Below, piece by piece: positions 1 to 18,514 of a DNA stretch of 62,000 nt (within the stretch, counting starts at the first letter, position 1; the number at the start of each line of letters is the position of its first letter). Position numbers and translations under genes: made by a program. A model generated the notes under the pieces. It was not told the DNA's origin and made no database searches. It saw only the letters and a program-made list of their open reading frames with translations. The DNA is from Chrysomallon squamiferum (lineage: Eukaryota > Mollusca > Gastropoda > Neomphalida > Peltospiridae), in contig CM022670.1 in the NCBI GenBank assembly GCA_012295275.1, positions 24,691,755-24,753,754 of the forward strand. The letters run 5' to 3'.

Positions 1-500
1 TGAATGACAAAATCAGTTCAGAAAAATACAACGAGGAATGCTCTACGCCCAAGAAAACACGTAAACGGTGTCATTCAGGAATACCTCCGTCGTATCCCTA
101 TTCGCCGCTGAATTCTTTTCCTTCGTTTTCAGTGCCGCAGTTTCCTGGCTGTCCGTCTGTAGGTTCGCCTCCGTTACATAATCCGTACATGTGTAACGTG
201 TTCCCAAACCATGTTCCTTTCAGTCCTCCTCCTAGCTACGTCAGGCCGCCGTTGTACATGCTTCCGTTCTTGCAACCGCAGAACTTGTCGTCATTTCCGG
301 ATAAAGTGTCATCACCCATTGGAGTGCTCTCCCCTTCGGAAATTCCCTCTCCTTCCGCCAGCATGAAAGCAGACGAGCCTTCTGTAACGAGTGGGTCGTC
401 AGTATCGGGTCGACTGCCGTATCCAAGAAACGACAACATTGCTTTTGTGGACAGCAATATTCCACAAACTGCACATTATCTTTCCTCTCCCGTCCCCAAG
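1..500 (+). CDS. ovo: OVO/OVOL-like zinc-finger transcription factor, partial upstream exon
   Basis: The frame is open from base 3, so the exon enters from outside the window and the true start is not visible. It codes a basic patch (KKTRKR) followed by a region rich in Pro, Ser and Tyr. This looks like the disordered regulatory N-terminal part of OVO factors and has no fold I can name. It ends in phase 0 at CCCAAG|gtacct. In the OVO family this region carries activation or repression activity and the C-terminal fingers bind DNA; that role is family knowledge. Assignment to the gene rests on frame continuity with the finger exons downstream: the four exons in the window sum to 360 codons including the stop. 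Confidence 0.8.
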
Positions 501-850
501 GTACCTTTTTTTTTACAGAATCGTCAAATATGTTGTGTTTCCGTTTCAATTAATAGTTAACATATAATGACCCGGGCGTACAGTATAATTCTTAATAGGT
601 TACTTAATGATATTTTATGTAAATTATTTTATCGTTATAATTAAATTTTAGAAGAAAAAAAATGAAACAACGGAATCAGTCAGAAAGGTTTAAAGATTGG
701 AAACATAATACACCATGCGATAATTATTTTTTAATATGAAACGATATAGCTTTTAAAAGAGTTTCTTGTTGTCTTGTGGCTAACAACGATGACTTAACAA
801 GTAATTGTAATAATGAATGTATCCGTTAAGATATTTTCTCTTCGTTTCAG
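501..850 (+). other. OVO-like intron
   Basis: Bounded by gtacct and ttcgtttcag. AT-rich, with no further signal seen. Confidence 0.75.
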
Positions 851-941
851 ATTGTGAAAACTTCAATAGAAGTCGTCAACGGCGGATTTGGAATAAGAAA
901 TCCACTTTTTGTTTCTGACACAGACAGCTCAACATCAGGAG
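851..941 (+). CDS. ovo: OVO/OVOL-like, short internal exon
   Basis: A 91-nt exon between ttcgtttcag and G|gtgagc. It codes 30 residues in frame with both neighbours: IVKTSIEVVNGGFGIRNPLF, then a Ser/Asp/Thr-rich end, and it leaves in phase 1. The VNGGFGIRNPL stretch resembles the conserved segment just before the fingers of invertebrate OVO proteins, though I recall this family feature less firmly than the fingers. The exon is too short to score as an ORF and is supported by its splice sites and phase. Confidence 0.75.
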
Positions 942-1350
942 GTGAGCGTTCTGTGACAATGTTTTTGAAAATAATTACGCAAAGCTGTGGTAATGTTGTT
1001 CACATGAATTACAAAGAACTCACTGATTAACAAGAACAGTGTGTTAGCCTCTGTTCGAGTCATTTATTAATTATATAAAATTAATATACACACTTGTTTT
1101 TTTTTCTGATAAACGCAAATCATGATTCCACTTTTTTATTATTATTATAGTAGAATACCGATTGTAATGGTAATGACAAAACGACAGTGATGACGATAGT
1201 TACGACTTGATGATGACAACTACAATGACACTGATACGTACGGTAACGATGACGACTGCGACAACAACGATGATGATGACAAATGAAGTTGTAAATATGC
1301 AGATTTACAATAATAAAAAAGCAATAATATCTTTCTTGGTTTTTTTTCAG
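942..1350 (+). other. OVO-like intron
   Basis: AT-rich, with a run of GATGA/ACGA-type imperfect triplets near 1190-1285. The pyrimidine tract before 1351 is strong. Confidence 0.75.
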
Positions 1351-1545
1351 CAGAGGTGTCACCAGGCTGGCTGCCCAAGGTTACAATGCACACCTGTCCG
1401 ATCTGCGGCTTCCAGAGTGAAACGGCAAAGATGATGCAGATACATCTAAAAACGCACAAGGAAATAAAACGATTTCTGTGTTCTTTCTGTGGTAAAGGTT
1501 TCAACGACACCTTTGATCTGAAGCGTCACACGAGAACTCACACAG
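1351..1545 (+). CDS. ovo: OVO/OVOL-like, exon with zinc fingers 1 and 2
   Basis: Follows a tttttttcag acceptor and ends ACACAG|gtagg in phase 1. Finger 1 starts TCPICGFQSE and has C2-H2 spacing ending HLKTH. Finger 2 contains FCGKGFNDTFDLKRH, the near-invariant second finger of OVO proteins; the NDTFDLKRH helix is the best single signature of the family. These fingers bind DNA in the nucleus and control epidermal and germline differentiation in the animals studied. The acceptor is a tandem cagcag, so two in-frame starts one codon apart are possible. Confidence 0.93.
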
Positions 1546-1774
1546 GTAGGTTGTCGTGTGGTTTGTTAGTATAAGAATGAAGAATGGAATGACTTATTTA
1601 TGGATGGATAGACAGAAGACTGCTTGGACTGAAGGATGGATGAAAGGATGAATGGATGGATTCATTTTTATTGTTCTTGGTGCTACTTCTGTTATTTCTA
1701 CCTTCATGCAGTTATCATAAATTCATGTAATCCATTCCATTTCAGTAAATTTTTATATATTAATCTCACTTCAG
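1546..1774 (+). other. OVO-like intron
   Basis: Runs from gtaggt to cacttcag. Contains an imperfect (GGAT)n tract near 1602-1662. Confidence 0.8.
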
Positions 1775-2070
1775 GTGTACGTCCATACAAATGTGACGTG
1801 TGTGGTAAAGGATTTACACAGAGGTGTTCGCTGGAATCTCACTGTAAGAAGATTCACGGGATGCACTTTGACTTCGCCTTCAACGAACGACGTGGCAAGG
1901 TCTATGTGTGCGAGGACTGCGGGCACTCCACTAACGACCCGGAAATACACTACCTGCACCTGCGCACAACTCACCCTAATAACCCCGCCATTATGAAATG
2001 TCATGACAGAAGACAGTTTAAGTTTGTTGAGAGTATAGAGACACGACTGTCACATCAAATACCGTGTTGA
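1775..2070 (+). CDS. ovo: OVO/OVOL-like, last coding exon with zinc fingers 3 and 4
   Basis: Follows cacttcag and completes the Gly of the THTG linker, as in other OVO genes. Finger 3 contains CGKGFTQRCSLESHCKKIHG, closely matching the family. Finger 4 starts YVCEDCGHST and ends HLRTTH, with the longer, atypical spacing known for the fourth OVO finger. The protein ends at TGA about 19 residues after the fourth finger. Four fingers in this order make the OVO call secure; which vertebrate OVOL paralogue is closest cannot be said. Confidence 0.94.
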
Positions 2071-2420
2071 CGTCACGAGTGAATAACACACACACGCACA
2101 CACGCACACTGACACAAAAACGCTCGTATGCACACGCACACTGACACAAAAACACGCTCATATGCACACGCACATATTCAAACACAAACACACACACAAA
2201 AAATGACTTACTTATAGTTTATATTTGGAACCCTCACCGATTCGATATTTAACAGAGTTACATGCAAAAGATTCAGTTATAATCATTAAAATCGTTTTCT
2301 GTATTATTTCGGCCTATTTTTGGATATACAGTTTTTACTGTATGTTATAAAGAAAAAAGCAGTTATATTGCACATTTTTTTTCTAACCAGATGACACAGA
2401 AGAGAAATGTTGTAATATTA

Positions 2421-2426
2421 AATAAA
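2421..2426 (+). terminator. Candidate polyadenylation signal of the OVO-like gene
   Basis: An AATAAA hexamer about 350 nt after the stop, following a (CA)-rich 3' UTR. This is the first canonical hexamer downstream. Confidence 0.5.
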
Positions 2427-4209
<1,783 letters not shown>

Positions 4210-4575
4210 TTATGAGGAAATCTTGTTTTGACTTTTGCAGCGTAGGTTCCACCAAAAGGTTTTCATTCTTACTTTTACAGAAATACAAAGGGGATACCGT
4301 CCTAGTTCGCTATAGATCATTAAACCAGGGGTACATTTATTAAAACTTAGTAAATACTTACAAAATTTCATATGGAGTCTTTCTATTAGTTGTATTTTTT
4401 AAAACCACATATTTCACAACCATACAGTAAAATTGGTTGTATTTGTATGTCAAATAAATCAAGTATACAGTCGATGCAGAGATTATTCCGACGACTTTTA
4501 GCTATAACGCCGCACAAAGCTTTCATTGCATTGTTATTTAGTTGTTTTATAAACAGAAACTGAAGCTGATTTAAA
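4210..4575 (-). pseudogene. LINE (non-LTR) reverse transcriptase C-terminal fragment
   Basis: On the minus strand the translation contains ALCGVIAKSRR, then LFDIQIQPILLYGCEI, then after a one-base frame break LIERLHMKFCKYLL and ELGRYPL. The order PILLYGCE, then HxKFCKxLL, then ELGRYPL is the usual thumb and post-RT region of invertebrate non-LTR retrotransposons, where the break region normally reads WGF. The reading ends at TAA (4210-4212) with no second ORF. The fragment is truncated and inactive; the clade (CR1-, Jockey- or RTE-like) cannot be set. Confidence 0.75.
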
Positions 4576-4634
4576 TGTTCATCTGCGAACTGAACTCATG
4601 GAAATATGTTCTCTCCCTCCATATATATAATATG

Positions 4635-4636
<2 letters not shown>

Positions 4637-4719
<83 letters not shown>
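4637..4719. repeat. (TC)n microsatellite
   Basis: A pure TC run of about 83 bp. Confidence 0.95.
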
Positions 4720-10079
<5,360 letters not shown>

Positions 10080-10587
10080 GAGAATTTGTTAAATATAATT
10101 TCAGTATGTTGTATTACTTAATACAACACTGGATAAGTTACATTTAAAAGTATGCAGTGTTATATAATAAATATTACATGATGTACTATAAAAAAAAAAA
10201 AAAATAATAATAAAAATAAATTTAAAACCTTTTCTTTGTGGCTTCCAGAATGATGATAGTTAAGTCTAAGGAAGAAAGATATTAAAAATCTCTGCGGGTC
10301 ACTGTTTCATAAACAAACGTACACGTTACGTTTTGCCTTACTTAATGGTCTGAAATTTATTTCTCGTTCTGCCTTGAAACGTTTCGTAACTGACAAACCA
10401 GTCATAACGTCCTCAGTAAATACGTGAAGTCAGTACACAATAAAGTTTGAAAATAAAACGCTCTATAACTTAATCATTTTTTTAAATTTCTTTTTCTTTA
10501 GGTATTCAGATCCTGCATAACGACTGTATGATAATATTATAAATATAATTTCCCTTTCAGAACCTTGATTCCCTTCTTTGAAACTTG

Positions 10588-10595
10588 GTCTAGGC
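10588..10595. repeat. hAT target-site duplication, left copy
   Basis: GTCTAGGC, identical to 12439-12446 on the other side of the element. Confidence 0.9.
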
Positions 10596-12438
10596 CAGTG
10601 ATTCCCAACGTGGGGCCTACGCCCCACTGGGGGGCAATTCAATAATAATAGGGGGCAATATGAAAAATATAGTAACATCAACATTTTTGTTTTATTTTAC
10701 CCTATATGGGTAAAAATTATAAATTTATAGGATAAAATTGTAATTACAACCTAGCTGAGCATAACAGCTTGTGCAATGTAGTCAAGTGTTCACCCACTAA
10801 TGTCATCGTGCATCAACTTTTCTGAAAGTAGTTCTTGAAAAAGATGACCAAGATCTCAAAAGCATGACGCTCAGTAATAATACTGTTAGTAGCAGGATTT
10901 TTGAAATGAGTTGTGATGTAGAAGTACAACTTGTTGAAAAATTAAAATATACAAATTTTTCAATACAGTTGGACGAATCAACTGTAAGAGATAGTGAAGC
11001 TCTGTTAATGGCCTATGTAAGATAATGTTGATAATGGAGAATTTATTGAGGATATGCTATTTTGCGAAGCATTAGAAACCACCACTATTGCAATTGATAT
11101 GTATAAGAAATTAAGAACATATTTAGATGATAAGCAGATACCAATGGATAACATTATATCTTGTGCTGCAGACGGTGCTCCAGTGATGATGGGCAAGAAA
11201 AATTGAGTTTTAAAATTATTGAAAGACGACAATCCCCAAATGTTGTTAGTGCATTGTGTTATTCATAGACAGAATTTAGTTTCCAAAAAAGTTTCCCCTG
11301 TTCTAAACGAGACATTGAATACAGTTATAAAATGCATAAACACTATAAAATCTAATGCCAAATGTGAGCGTCTTTTCAAAAAAATTTGCAAGGATCAAAA
11401 TGCAGACTATGTAAGATTATTACTTCATACTGATGTAAGGTGGTTATCAAAGGGGAATGGCCTGAAAAGATTCATGGAATTATTTGATATTCTTAGTGAG
11501 TTCTTGGATGACAAACCTTATATGACTCTGTTACTGACAGTTGATGGTAAAGCACTTGTCAGTTATTTAGCAGATATATTTGAAAAACTCAGTGTCTTAA
11601 ATAAGGAGCTCCAAGGAAAAATATGACTCTTGTTAATTCAAAGGCTAAGATAGTTGGCTTTATATCATTTCTGGAATTATCCCAAGTAAATATTACTGTC
11701 CAAAAATTTGAACAATTTTATTGGCTGAATAAATGTGAGGTAACATGTCTTGTTATTGTGGAGCACTTAAAAATAATGGTAAGCGATTTCAACTTCAGAT
11801 TTTCTGATTTGAAAGAAATTAATTATCCATCTTGGATGACTCAGCCATTGCTAGTGGATCTGTCAGATGTAACCATGGAGTATCAAGGAGAACTTTCGGA
11901 ATTACAAAATGATAACTCGATTAAAGCCCTGATAAAATAAAAGGAACAATGATGTGACTCTGTGAAGAAACACAAGCTAAATATCCAAATACAAGTAGTT
12001 TGGCAAGAAAACTACTGTTACCATTCCCATCGTCATACTTACTGGAATGTGGATTTAGTGCTGTGAATGACTTATTACTGAAGAAAAGAAACCGACTGGA
12101 TATCACTAAACGAGGCGACTTGAGATTGAAATTAACAAAATTTCTGCCTCGGTTAAAATCTCTTTGCAGTAGACATCAGGCTCAAGGGTCTCATTAATTG
12201 ATTGTAATTGAATTTATTTAATCTCATGGTAGATATGTTATACACATTATAAAGTGGATTTTATTTGATTAAATTGGAAGTTAAACCCTTTAGTTTTATT
12301 TGAAAGATACAATTTTTTATGTTATACTTCTTCAAAACTGATATTGTTATATCATACTAAACAATTAACGGGTGGGGGACATGAAGAAATTTGTGATAAA
12401 AATATGGGGCATGGTACTAAAATGGTTGGGAACCACTG
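10596..12438 (+). mobile_element. hAT-family DNA transposon, decayed, full length by its ends
   Basis: The ends are inverted: CAGTGATTCCCAAC on the left and GTTGGGAACCACTG on the right, the usual hAT (Charlie-like) terminal form. They are flanked by a perfect 8-bp duplication, the class hallmark. Length is 1843 bp. Inside are the remains of one transposase gene. The perfect duplication suggests fairly recent arrival, but the coding region is already broken, so a non-autonomous copy may have been moved by a relative. Confidence 0.92.
10804..12197 (+). pseudogene. hAT transposase remnant (ZBED5/SCAND3-like)
   Basis: Order of pieces: a stretch with FSIQLDEST (catalytic-core Asp region) near 10950; CAADGAPVMMGKKN ending at an in-frame TGA near 11205; an open stretch 11219-11626 with LVHCVIHRQNLVSKKV and LLLHTDVRWLSKGNGLKRF; a one-base shift at 11626 into TLVNSKAKIVGFISFLEL; and near 12030-12190 the C-terminal dimerisation motif with LECGFSAVNDLLLKKRNRLD. 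These are standard landmarks of domesticated ZBED5/SCAND3-type hAT transposases. At least one stop and two frame breaks make it inactive. A BED finger was not found at the N-terminal end. Confidence 0.88.
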
Positions 12439-12446
12439 GTCTAGGC
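12439..12446. repeat. hAT target-site duplication, right copy
   Basis: GTCTAGGC, matching 10588-10595. Confidence 0.9.
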
Positions 12447-12949
12447 CCGAGGTCAGGGCTGCGCAGACTTTTTGATCTTGCAGGCCGCAACGCTTTAACC
12501 TTACTGGCACTACAGCCGCAAAAATTCCATTGTTCATAAACTCCTAAAGCGCAACATTTACGATTCTGCATACTTTTCTAACAATGAACCTCTGCGACTT
12601 AAAATGCTGCATGTAAATAATGGGTGCGTTTACATGTTTCCGTGATAATTGACTTCATTCCTCCATGGTTAAGATTAAAGTCAAATTAAAATGTTATTAA
12701 TGTATATTATTTATTAATTTAATTAAATAACAACTTTAAATCTGTCGGATCTAAAAATGAATACTGGACGCGTTGTTGTGTACGGCATCTGACAGTCATG
12801 GGATTTTTCATTGTGTGTGAGTGTTTATACTGACACAGAACCTCGCGTTATATTTCAAATGAGACGTCAGATGTGATGAGGCGACATCCTTCCCACGCCC
12901 GCAGGGTTTGCACCCCCGGGTTTGGCTCTAGGGTATAAAAAAATATTGT
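12447..12949. other. Possible older hAT-like repeat end and unassigned sequence
   Basis: Near 12457 the sequence cagggctgcgcagactttt is followed by aggccgcaac, which resembles another hAT terminus. No matching right end was found. The rest has no recognised feature. Confidence 0.3.
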
Positions 12950-13330
12950 ATAGGAAAAAACGTGTTTAGTTATATTTATTTTATTTTATTTTATTTTATT
13001 AAACGTGTTTAGTTATATTTATTTTTTTATTTTATTTTATTTTATTTTCATTTTTCATTTGTATTTTTTTTTGAATTATTTATTATTCTTTCTTTCTTAG
13101 CTTGTAGCTTTCGATTCATTAATTTATTTTCTTATTTACACAGTGAATATTTTGAACCATGTTCACATATCTCATCATGTTGTTGTTCCTTTTATTAAAG
13201 TTATCGTTAATGTTAAAATATTTCGTAAAGAAATATTTTCATTTTTGTGTAACTGTTTTCTGTTTTTTTTACTGTTTTCAAGTGTTGGATATTTTTGTGT
13301 TTTGTTTTCATTAACCAGTGAAGGGTGCAA

Positions 13331-14432
13331 TGTTCCTTTTCCTACTTTTATTATTATTCAGAAACGCACTGTATAGAAATCGAATAACCACTGCCCTTGA
13401 AATAGACAAAATATATACACACACACACACACATACACACACACACACACACACAGAGAGATAAACACACTGTATGCATATATACCTATATATTAACTGA
13501 TAATCCTGATGATGTTAACGATGATGACTAAGACTACGAAGACGACGTTGATGATGATAACTGGAAACTGTATAATTTAATTCAAAGGTTGTTGTTTATT
13601 ACGTCATAAATGAAGCGACTTAGTCACGCACAGCTTAGTTTTCTGGTTTCTTAACTGCAGATAGTAAGTAAAACTAAATAGGATTCATTATTCTTATCAT
13701 TGTTATTAAACCTGATAATTTTACAAATTTAGAAAAAAAAAAATCGCCTCAAAGTAGTGTTGATAAATAGATAAATAAATAAATAATTAAAATATTATAA
13801 TACAAAGTGTATGAAACAAGAAGAATAGAATTTTACAAGCTTTAAAGTGTTGCCTCGCTGAAACAAGACGAATAGAGTTGCTTCCCTTGAATACCAATAT
13901 ATATGTACTACTATATGAATTCATGTGTACTTAATTATATGTAGATGTTCCTAAAATTTGTGACTGAAAAACAAATTTAAAAAAATGATTTATTTATTAT
14001 TATTATTGTATATATTTGTTGTAGATATATATTTGTTTTTTTTTTTTTTTTTTTTTTATTTATTGTTTTGGTTAATGTTTTCAAAATGTGCATAAAATAA
14101 AATCGATGCAATTATAGTTTAGAATGAAATTCTTTCGACTATCTCTCTTATTTCGTGAACTAGAGGCGTAAATTTGGAGCTTTACTTCTACACTGGTGAA
14201 TAGATCTAAATACATTTTTTACTTTGTCTGATGTATTCCGGAAGAAGCTATATCCACTGAATGAATTAGTTTATGTCTACGGTTACCGTTTAAAGTCTAC
14301 TGACATCGTTGCAAAGAAAGACATAACTGACTTCAAAGCCATCAATTTTTCGGTTGTCCGATTTATAGCAAAATCAGAGGGGGTAGGAGTTCCATTAGTT
14401 GGATAATTACCCCCATTATAAACTATCCTTTA

Positions 14433-14490
<58 letters not shown>

Positions 14491-14508
14491 GTTATTGTTA
14501 TTGTTATT

Positions 14509-14543
<35 letters not shown>

Positions 14544-16099
14544 GTGTTGTATGTATGTGGATGTATGCTTTTATTTATTTTAATAAAGTTGTTAATAATT
14601 CTTTACCTATACACAACAATACAAATCAAGAAAACACTGATAAAGGGACATAACTCTGCTGATAACCCTCACATATCGATTGGTGTTATGTTTTGTAAAG
14701 CGTTTTTATATAGCGAACTAATCTTATAATGACATAAAATTATTTTAAAAAAAAAAAAAAAAGACAAGCTATCTAATATACATAATTAAGAGATCATACA
14801 TTAATAACTTGTCTTTGAGTAATATAAGTACACAGAAAAAAAGAAAAACAACAAAAAAAAAACCCAAACAAAGACGCTATTATGTCGGGAATTAACGTTT
14901 GATATAAAATGTTTGCTTCTCAACTGTTAATACTAATGCCTGATAAACTTACGATACTATTGAATAAATAGATACTATGGACACTATTCGAGAGAATTAA
15001 AGATGAGTTTCTGTAAATCGGTGTTATACATGGAACTAAATTAAAAACTGTGAAAACCTTTCTTTCAGTAACTTACCAAAATAAAAGATTACGAAAGTTA
15101 AAACGTTAATTTCTATGAGATAATCGCGGAAATTTTTTTTTTATAATACAATCTCATAAATATATTGATAAACATTCGATATTATTAGTAACTTTCTTTA
15201 AACAGTTTAGTTTTTAAAAAAAAAAAAAAAAAACAAAGCTAAAATTTTAATTACCTTTGAGAATTAGATACCAACGATTTATAAACATTTTTTTTTTAAC
15301 TGTATTCAGATAAGTTCATTGTTCTTAGAAGATTCCTTTAAGAAACATAATTTAAATATAAACTAATTAATTAACAGAATTAAAAAAAATTAAAATTTAT
15401 TTAAAATATACAGTATTTTAGCTTGAAATTAAATCCACACTTCAGAATTAAAATAATAATAATAATAATAAAAAAAAAAAAAAAAAAAAAAAGATTGTTA
15501 TAATACAACAAACACTCACTCACTGTCAGGCTTTGAGAAATTAACATAAATCAATGGATGTCTGGGGCGGGTCCAGTTTTTCTGATTGGGGGGTCCATGA
15601 CTAAAAAGGGCGCCATGACATTATGAAGAAACATTATTGAAAAATTACACACACAGTTCACATGGACCTTAATATAATAGTGCTACAACAGGGACGCTGG
15701 CAGACACATTCTATAGTGTTGTTCTTTACACTGACAAAAATGTAAAAAAAAAACCTAAATAAATATGTAAACAAAAACCGCAAAATCCTCTATAAAAGGG
15801 ACACTTCTTAAATTTGAGGAGGGGGCGGGGTCTGCACGCCTTGGACCCAGTCCTCTGGATACGCCCCAGATTGTGAATGTGTGTTTTAAAACGCTAAATA
15901 GGAAATTGGAGAATGATAAACACTCTTGTAATTTAGTCAAGCGTACAAGCTTGGATAGCGTACAAGGATTAACGTCACGTATAACGATATGATGACTGTT
16001 TTAAAGAAGAATTAGATGTGTGGTAGATAGGTAATAAAAGTATAATAAAATATATATATATATATATTTTAATGAAACTCTACACCTTCCTTGCATGTT
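13331..16099. other. Spacer between inverted arms, no gene
   Basis: Contains (CA)n near 13415-13455, (ATT)n then (GTT)n at about 14436-14543, several poly(A) and poly(T) runs, and a MITE-like repeat at 15561-15870. The open stretch 14224-14406 matches nothing I recognise. Confidence 0.6.
15561..15870. mobile_element. MITE-like element with TCTGGGGCG inverted ends
   Basis: The left end reads TCTGGGGCGGG and the right end reads, in reverse complement, TCTGGGGCGTATCCA. The interior is GC-richer than its surroundings and has no coding sequence. Length is 310 bp. Target-site duplications are not clear, so the superfamily is unassigned. Confidence 0.5.
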
Positions 16100-16935
16100 A
16101 ACAATTAAGTCACAAAGACGTAAATGTGTTTTACTAAAAAAAAAAAAAAAAAAAAAAACAAAAGAAAGAAAAACATTATGTAAAAATGAAAATATTTCAT
16201 TACTATTTGTTTTAAAATTAAAGGTAACATTAATAAAAGGAAACAACAAGAACATGATGAAATATCTGAACATAGTTTTAGATATTACTTATTCTCCATC
16301 TAAATAAGAAAATAATTACTGAATTTAAAGCTACAAGCTAAGAAAGAAAGAATAACTAATTGTTTTTTAAATACAAAAAAGAGGAAAAAATGAAAATGAA
16401 ACAAAATAAACTAAAGTAAAATAAATAAAACTGAACATACGTTTTTTTTTTTCTATACATTTTTTATATCCTATATAGAGTTTAGGATCTAGACCATGTT
16501 TCAAGGAAGAGAATCAAGGTCCTCAAAAGGAAAGTTTTAAACATTTTACGATTTTATGCAGGATCAGACTTGGTAAATAAAAAGAAATAAGAAAAGAATT
16601 AAGTTATAGTGTGTTCTGTTTTCAAAATATATTGTGTACAGAGTTCACATATTTACTGGGGACGATATGACTTGTTTGTGAGTAAAGAAACGCTTCGAAA
16701 AGAAACGAAAAAAAAGAGTTTCAGACCAGTAAGTGAGGCAAAACGTAACGTGTACGTTTGTTTATGAAACAGTGACCCGGAGAGATTTTTAATATCGTTC
16801 TTCCTTAGACTTGGGTTTGTGCTTAACTGTCATCAATAAGGAGCCACAAAAGAAAGTTTTTTTTTTTTTTAATAATACATCATGTAATAATATTATGTAA
16901 TACTGCATACTTTTAAATGTAACTTGTCCAATTTT
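16100..16935 (-). repeat. Right arm of the inverted duplication around 13.3-16.1 kb
   Basis: Reverse-complement match to 10080-10400 and 12950-13330 with many small differences. No gene. Confidence 0.75.
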
Positions 16936-16959
16936 GTATTATATAATTATGTTTAACAA

Positions 16960-16960
16960 A

Positions 16961-17036
<76 letters not shown>
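16960..17036. repeat. Compound (TC)n(CA)n microsatellite
   Basis: About 45 bp of TC followed directly by about 30 bp of CA. Confidence 0.95.
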
Positions 17037-17981
17037 GCGCGTGCAGACGCGCACGCACACACACACAAACACATAGAAACCTGCTTGCTATATTTGTGTA
17101 CCGAAGCATGTACAAGAGTGTGTTTAAGAATGAAAATATAAATTAGTGACGGAATTTGGGTGCAGTTTTTGTTTGTTTGTTTGTTTGTTTGTTGTTGTTT
17201 TTGTTTGTATGTATGTATGTATCGGCTGCTGTATTCATGTCTGTACAGTGCCTTAGTTATGTTCGTGTTCTGCGCAGTTTGATAACTTGGTCGGGAAGAT
17301 TTAAAAAAAATTACATTCAATTATACCACTGTTGAATACTGCTGTCACAGTCTGGCATGCATAATTAGTTCCAGCAGAACTTCACTTTATTTACAGAGCT
17401 ATAGCTCTGAAAACAACACATCAGAAATGACAGCTTCGATAATAACCGCACATTATCTTGTGTCATGGGTTTGCTTTTCCACCTCACCGCTGAACAACAG
17501 TGATCAGAGCGAAGACAAAATTTACATTCACCTGTTTGGGTTTTTTTGGGTGGTGTTTTTTTCGTGTTTTCATTTCACCGTACTGCTTTACTTTAACTTC
17601 TTCCCTCTGTCCTCTCTCTCTCTCTCTTTACATTCAGAACTGATCGTGAACTGAGATCGCAGGAAATAAGTAGAGGATTAACCGTTTTTCTGCTGTATTC
17701 ACAGGGAGAGGATACAGAGCAGACCAAGGGTTTATTGTTCCGTGAATATTTTACCCTGAAAAAAAGAAGAAGAAGAAGAAGGTGAACGAGGACAAAGAAA
17801 AATGGATAGAGAGATAGAAAGAAATGAATAACTAAAATATGGTTAACGATTCATCAAGACATTTTTAATTAGTTTATGTATGTATGTATGTATGTTTGTA
17901 TAATAATGATAGCAATAATAATAACAATAACAAAAACAAGAGCTGCAAAAAAAATAATAACAGCAGCAGCAACAGTAACAC

Positions 17982-18028
17982 TTAATAATAATAATAATAA
18001 TAATAACAACAACAACAACAACAACAAC

Positions 18029-18079
<51 letters not shown>
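17982..18079. repeat. (AAT)n(AAC)n(AAT)n microsatellite
   Basis: Pure triplets over about 98 bp, expanded relative to the paralogous copy near 46697-46735. Confidence 0.95.
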
Positions 18080-18362
18080 TTATTTTATGTGTAATTTAAT
18101 CATTCCAACAAATAAACAAATCAATTAAAAATACAATTAAGAAATATCAAATAACAAAAAGCTAAATAAAATAAAAAATATCACAAAATAATTCTCATGT
18201 TTACCCGCGATCATCGACACCCCCCGAGAGACACACACCCACACACACACACAGCAGACAAAAACAAATGACGTTATGATTTTCTGTTAACACTCTACGT
18301 GTTAGAATTTCTAAATCTGTCGACGGGTAGAGCTCTTTAAAACGCGGGTAACTGAATACATT

Positions 18363-18379
18363 TTGTGAGCCGTGTCTTT
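18363..18379 (+). promoter_or_regulatory. Upstream element shared by GPCR genes A, B and C
   Basis: TTGTGAGCCGTGTCTTT occurs upstream of A (here), identically upstream of B (35635-35651, minus) and with one change upstream of C (46389-46405, minus). In A and C it lies just before a TGACGTGG half-CRE-like motif and the TATA box. The bound factor is unknown. Confidence 0.6.
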
Positions 18380-18389
18380 GTGACGTGGA

Positions 18390-18423
18390 TATAAAATGTA
18401 TGCTCGTTTCTTCTCAGTCAGTT
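18390..18423 (+). promoter_or_regulatory. Core promoter of GPCR A: TATA box plus initiator
   Basis: TATAAAAT at 18390-18397 is followed by TCAGTC (18414-18419) and TCAGTT (18418-18423), both fitting the invertebrate initiator TCAKTY. The second puts +1 at 18420, with TATA starting at -30. The predicted 5' UTR is about 95 nt. Confidence 0.65.
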
Positions 18424-18470
18424 GTCTCTTTTCGTCACCAAGTTAAAGTTGACACTTGCATACATAATCA

Positions 18471-18476
18471 ATGTGA
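18471..18476 (+). promoter_or_regulatory. Start-stop upstream ORF (ATGTGA) of GPCR A
   Basis: The only upstream AUG in the predicted leader is followed at once by TGA. It is conserved in copy C (46297-46292, minus). Such minimal uORFs can stall ribosomes and lower translation; effect here is inferred. Confidence 0.5.
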
Positions 18477-18514
18477 AAATTCATTCTGTGCTGGGACAGG
18501 ACACTAATTCTATC

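Larger units (their letters stand above)
10080..13330 (+). repeat. Left arm of an inverted duplication, interrupted by a hAT element
   Basis: Two parts, about 10080-10400 and 12950-13330, match the reverse complement of about 16100-16930. Examples are the stretch with cactgtttcataaacaaacg near 10300 against 16740-16800, and the stretch near 13190-13260 against 16150-16250. The hAT at 10596-12438 explains most of the extra length in this arm. Confidence 0.75.

Noticed and set aside
14224-14406. 60-residue open frame
   Set aside because: Non-repeat sequence, but it starts at a non-ATG codon and no domain or splice support was found.
18422-18514. N-terminal extension of GPCR A from TTG (and of C from 46346)
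   Set aside because: It starts at a non-ATG codon placed on the predicted initiator. The first ATG at 18515 aligns with the start of TM1 as in B.
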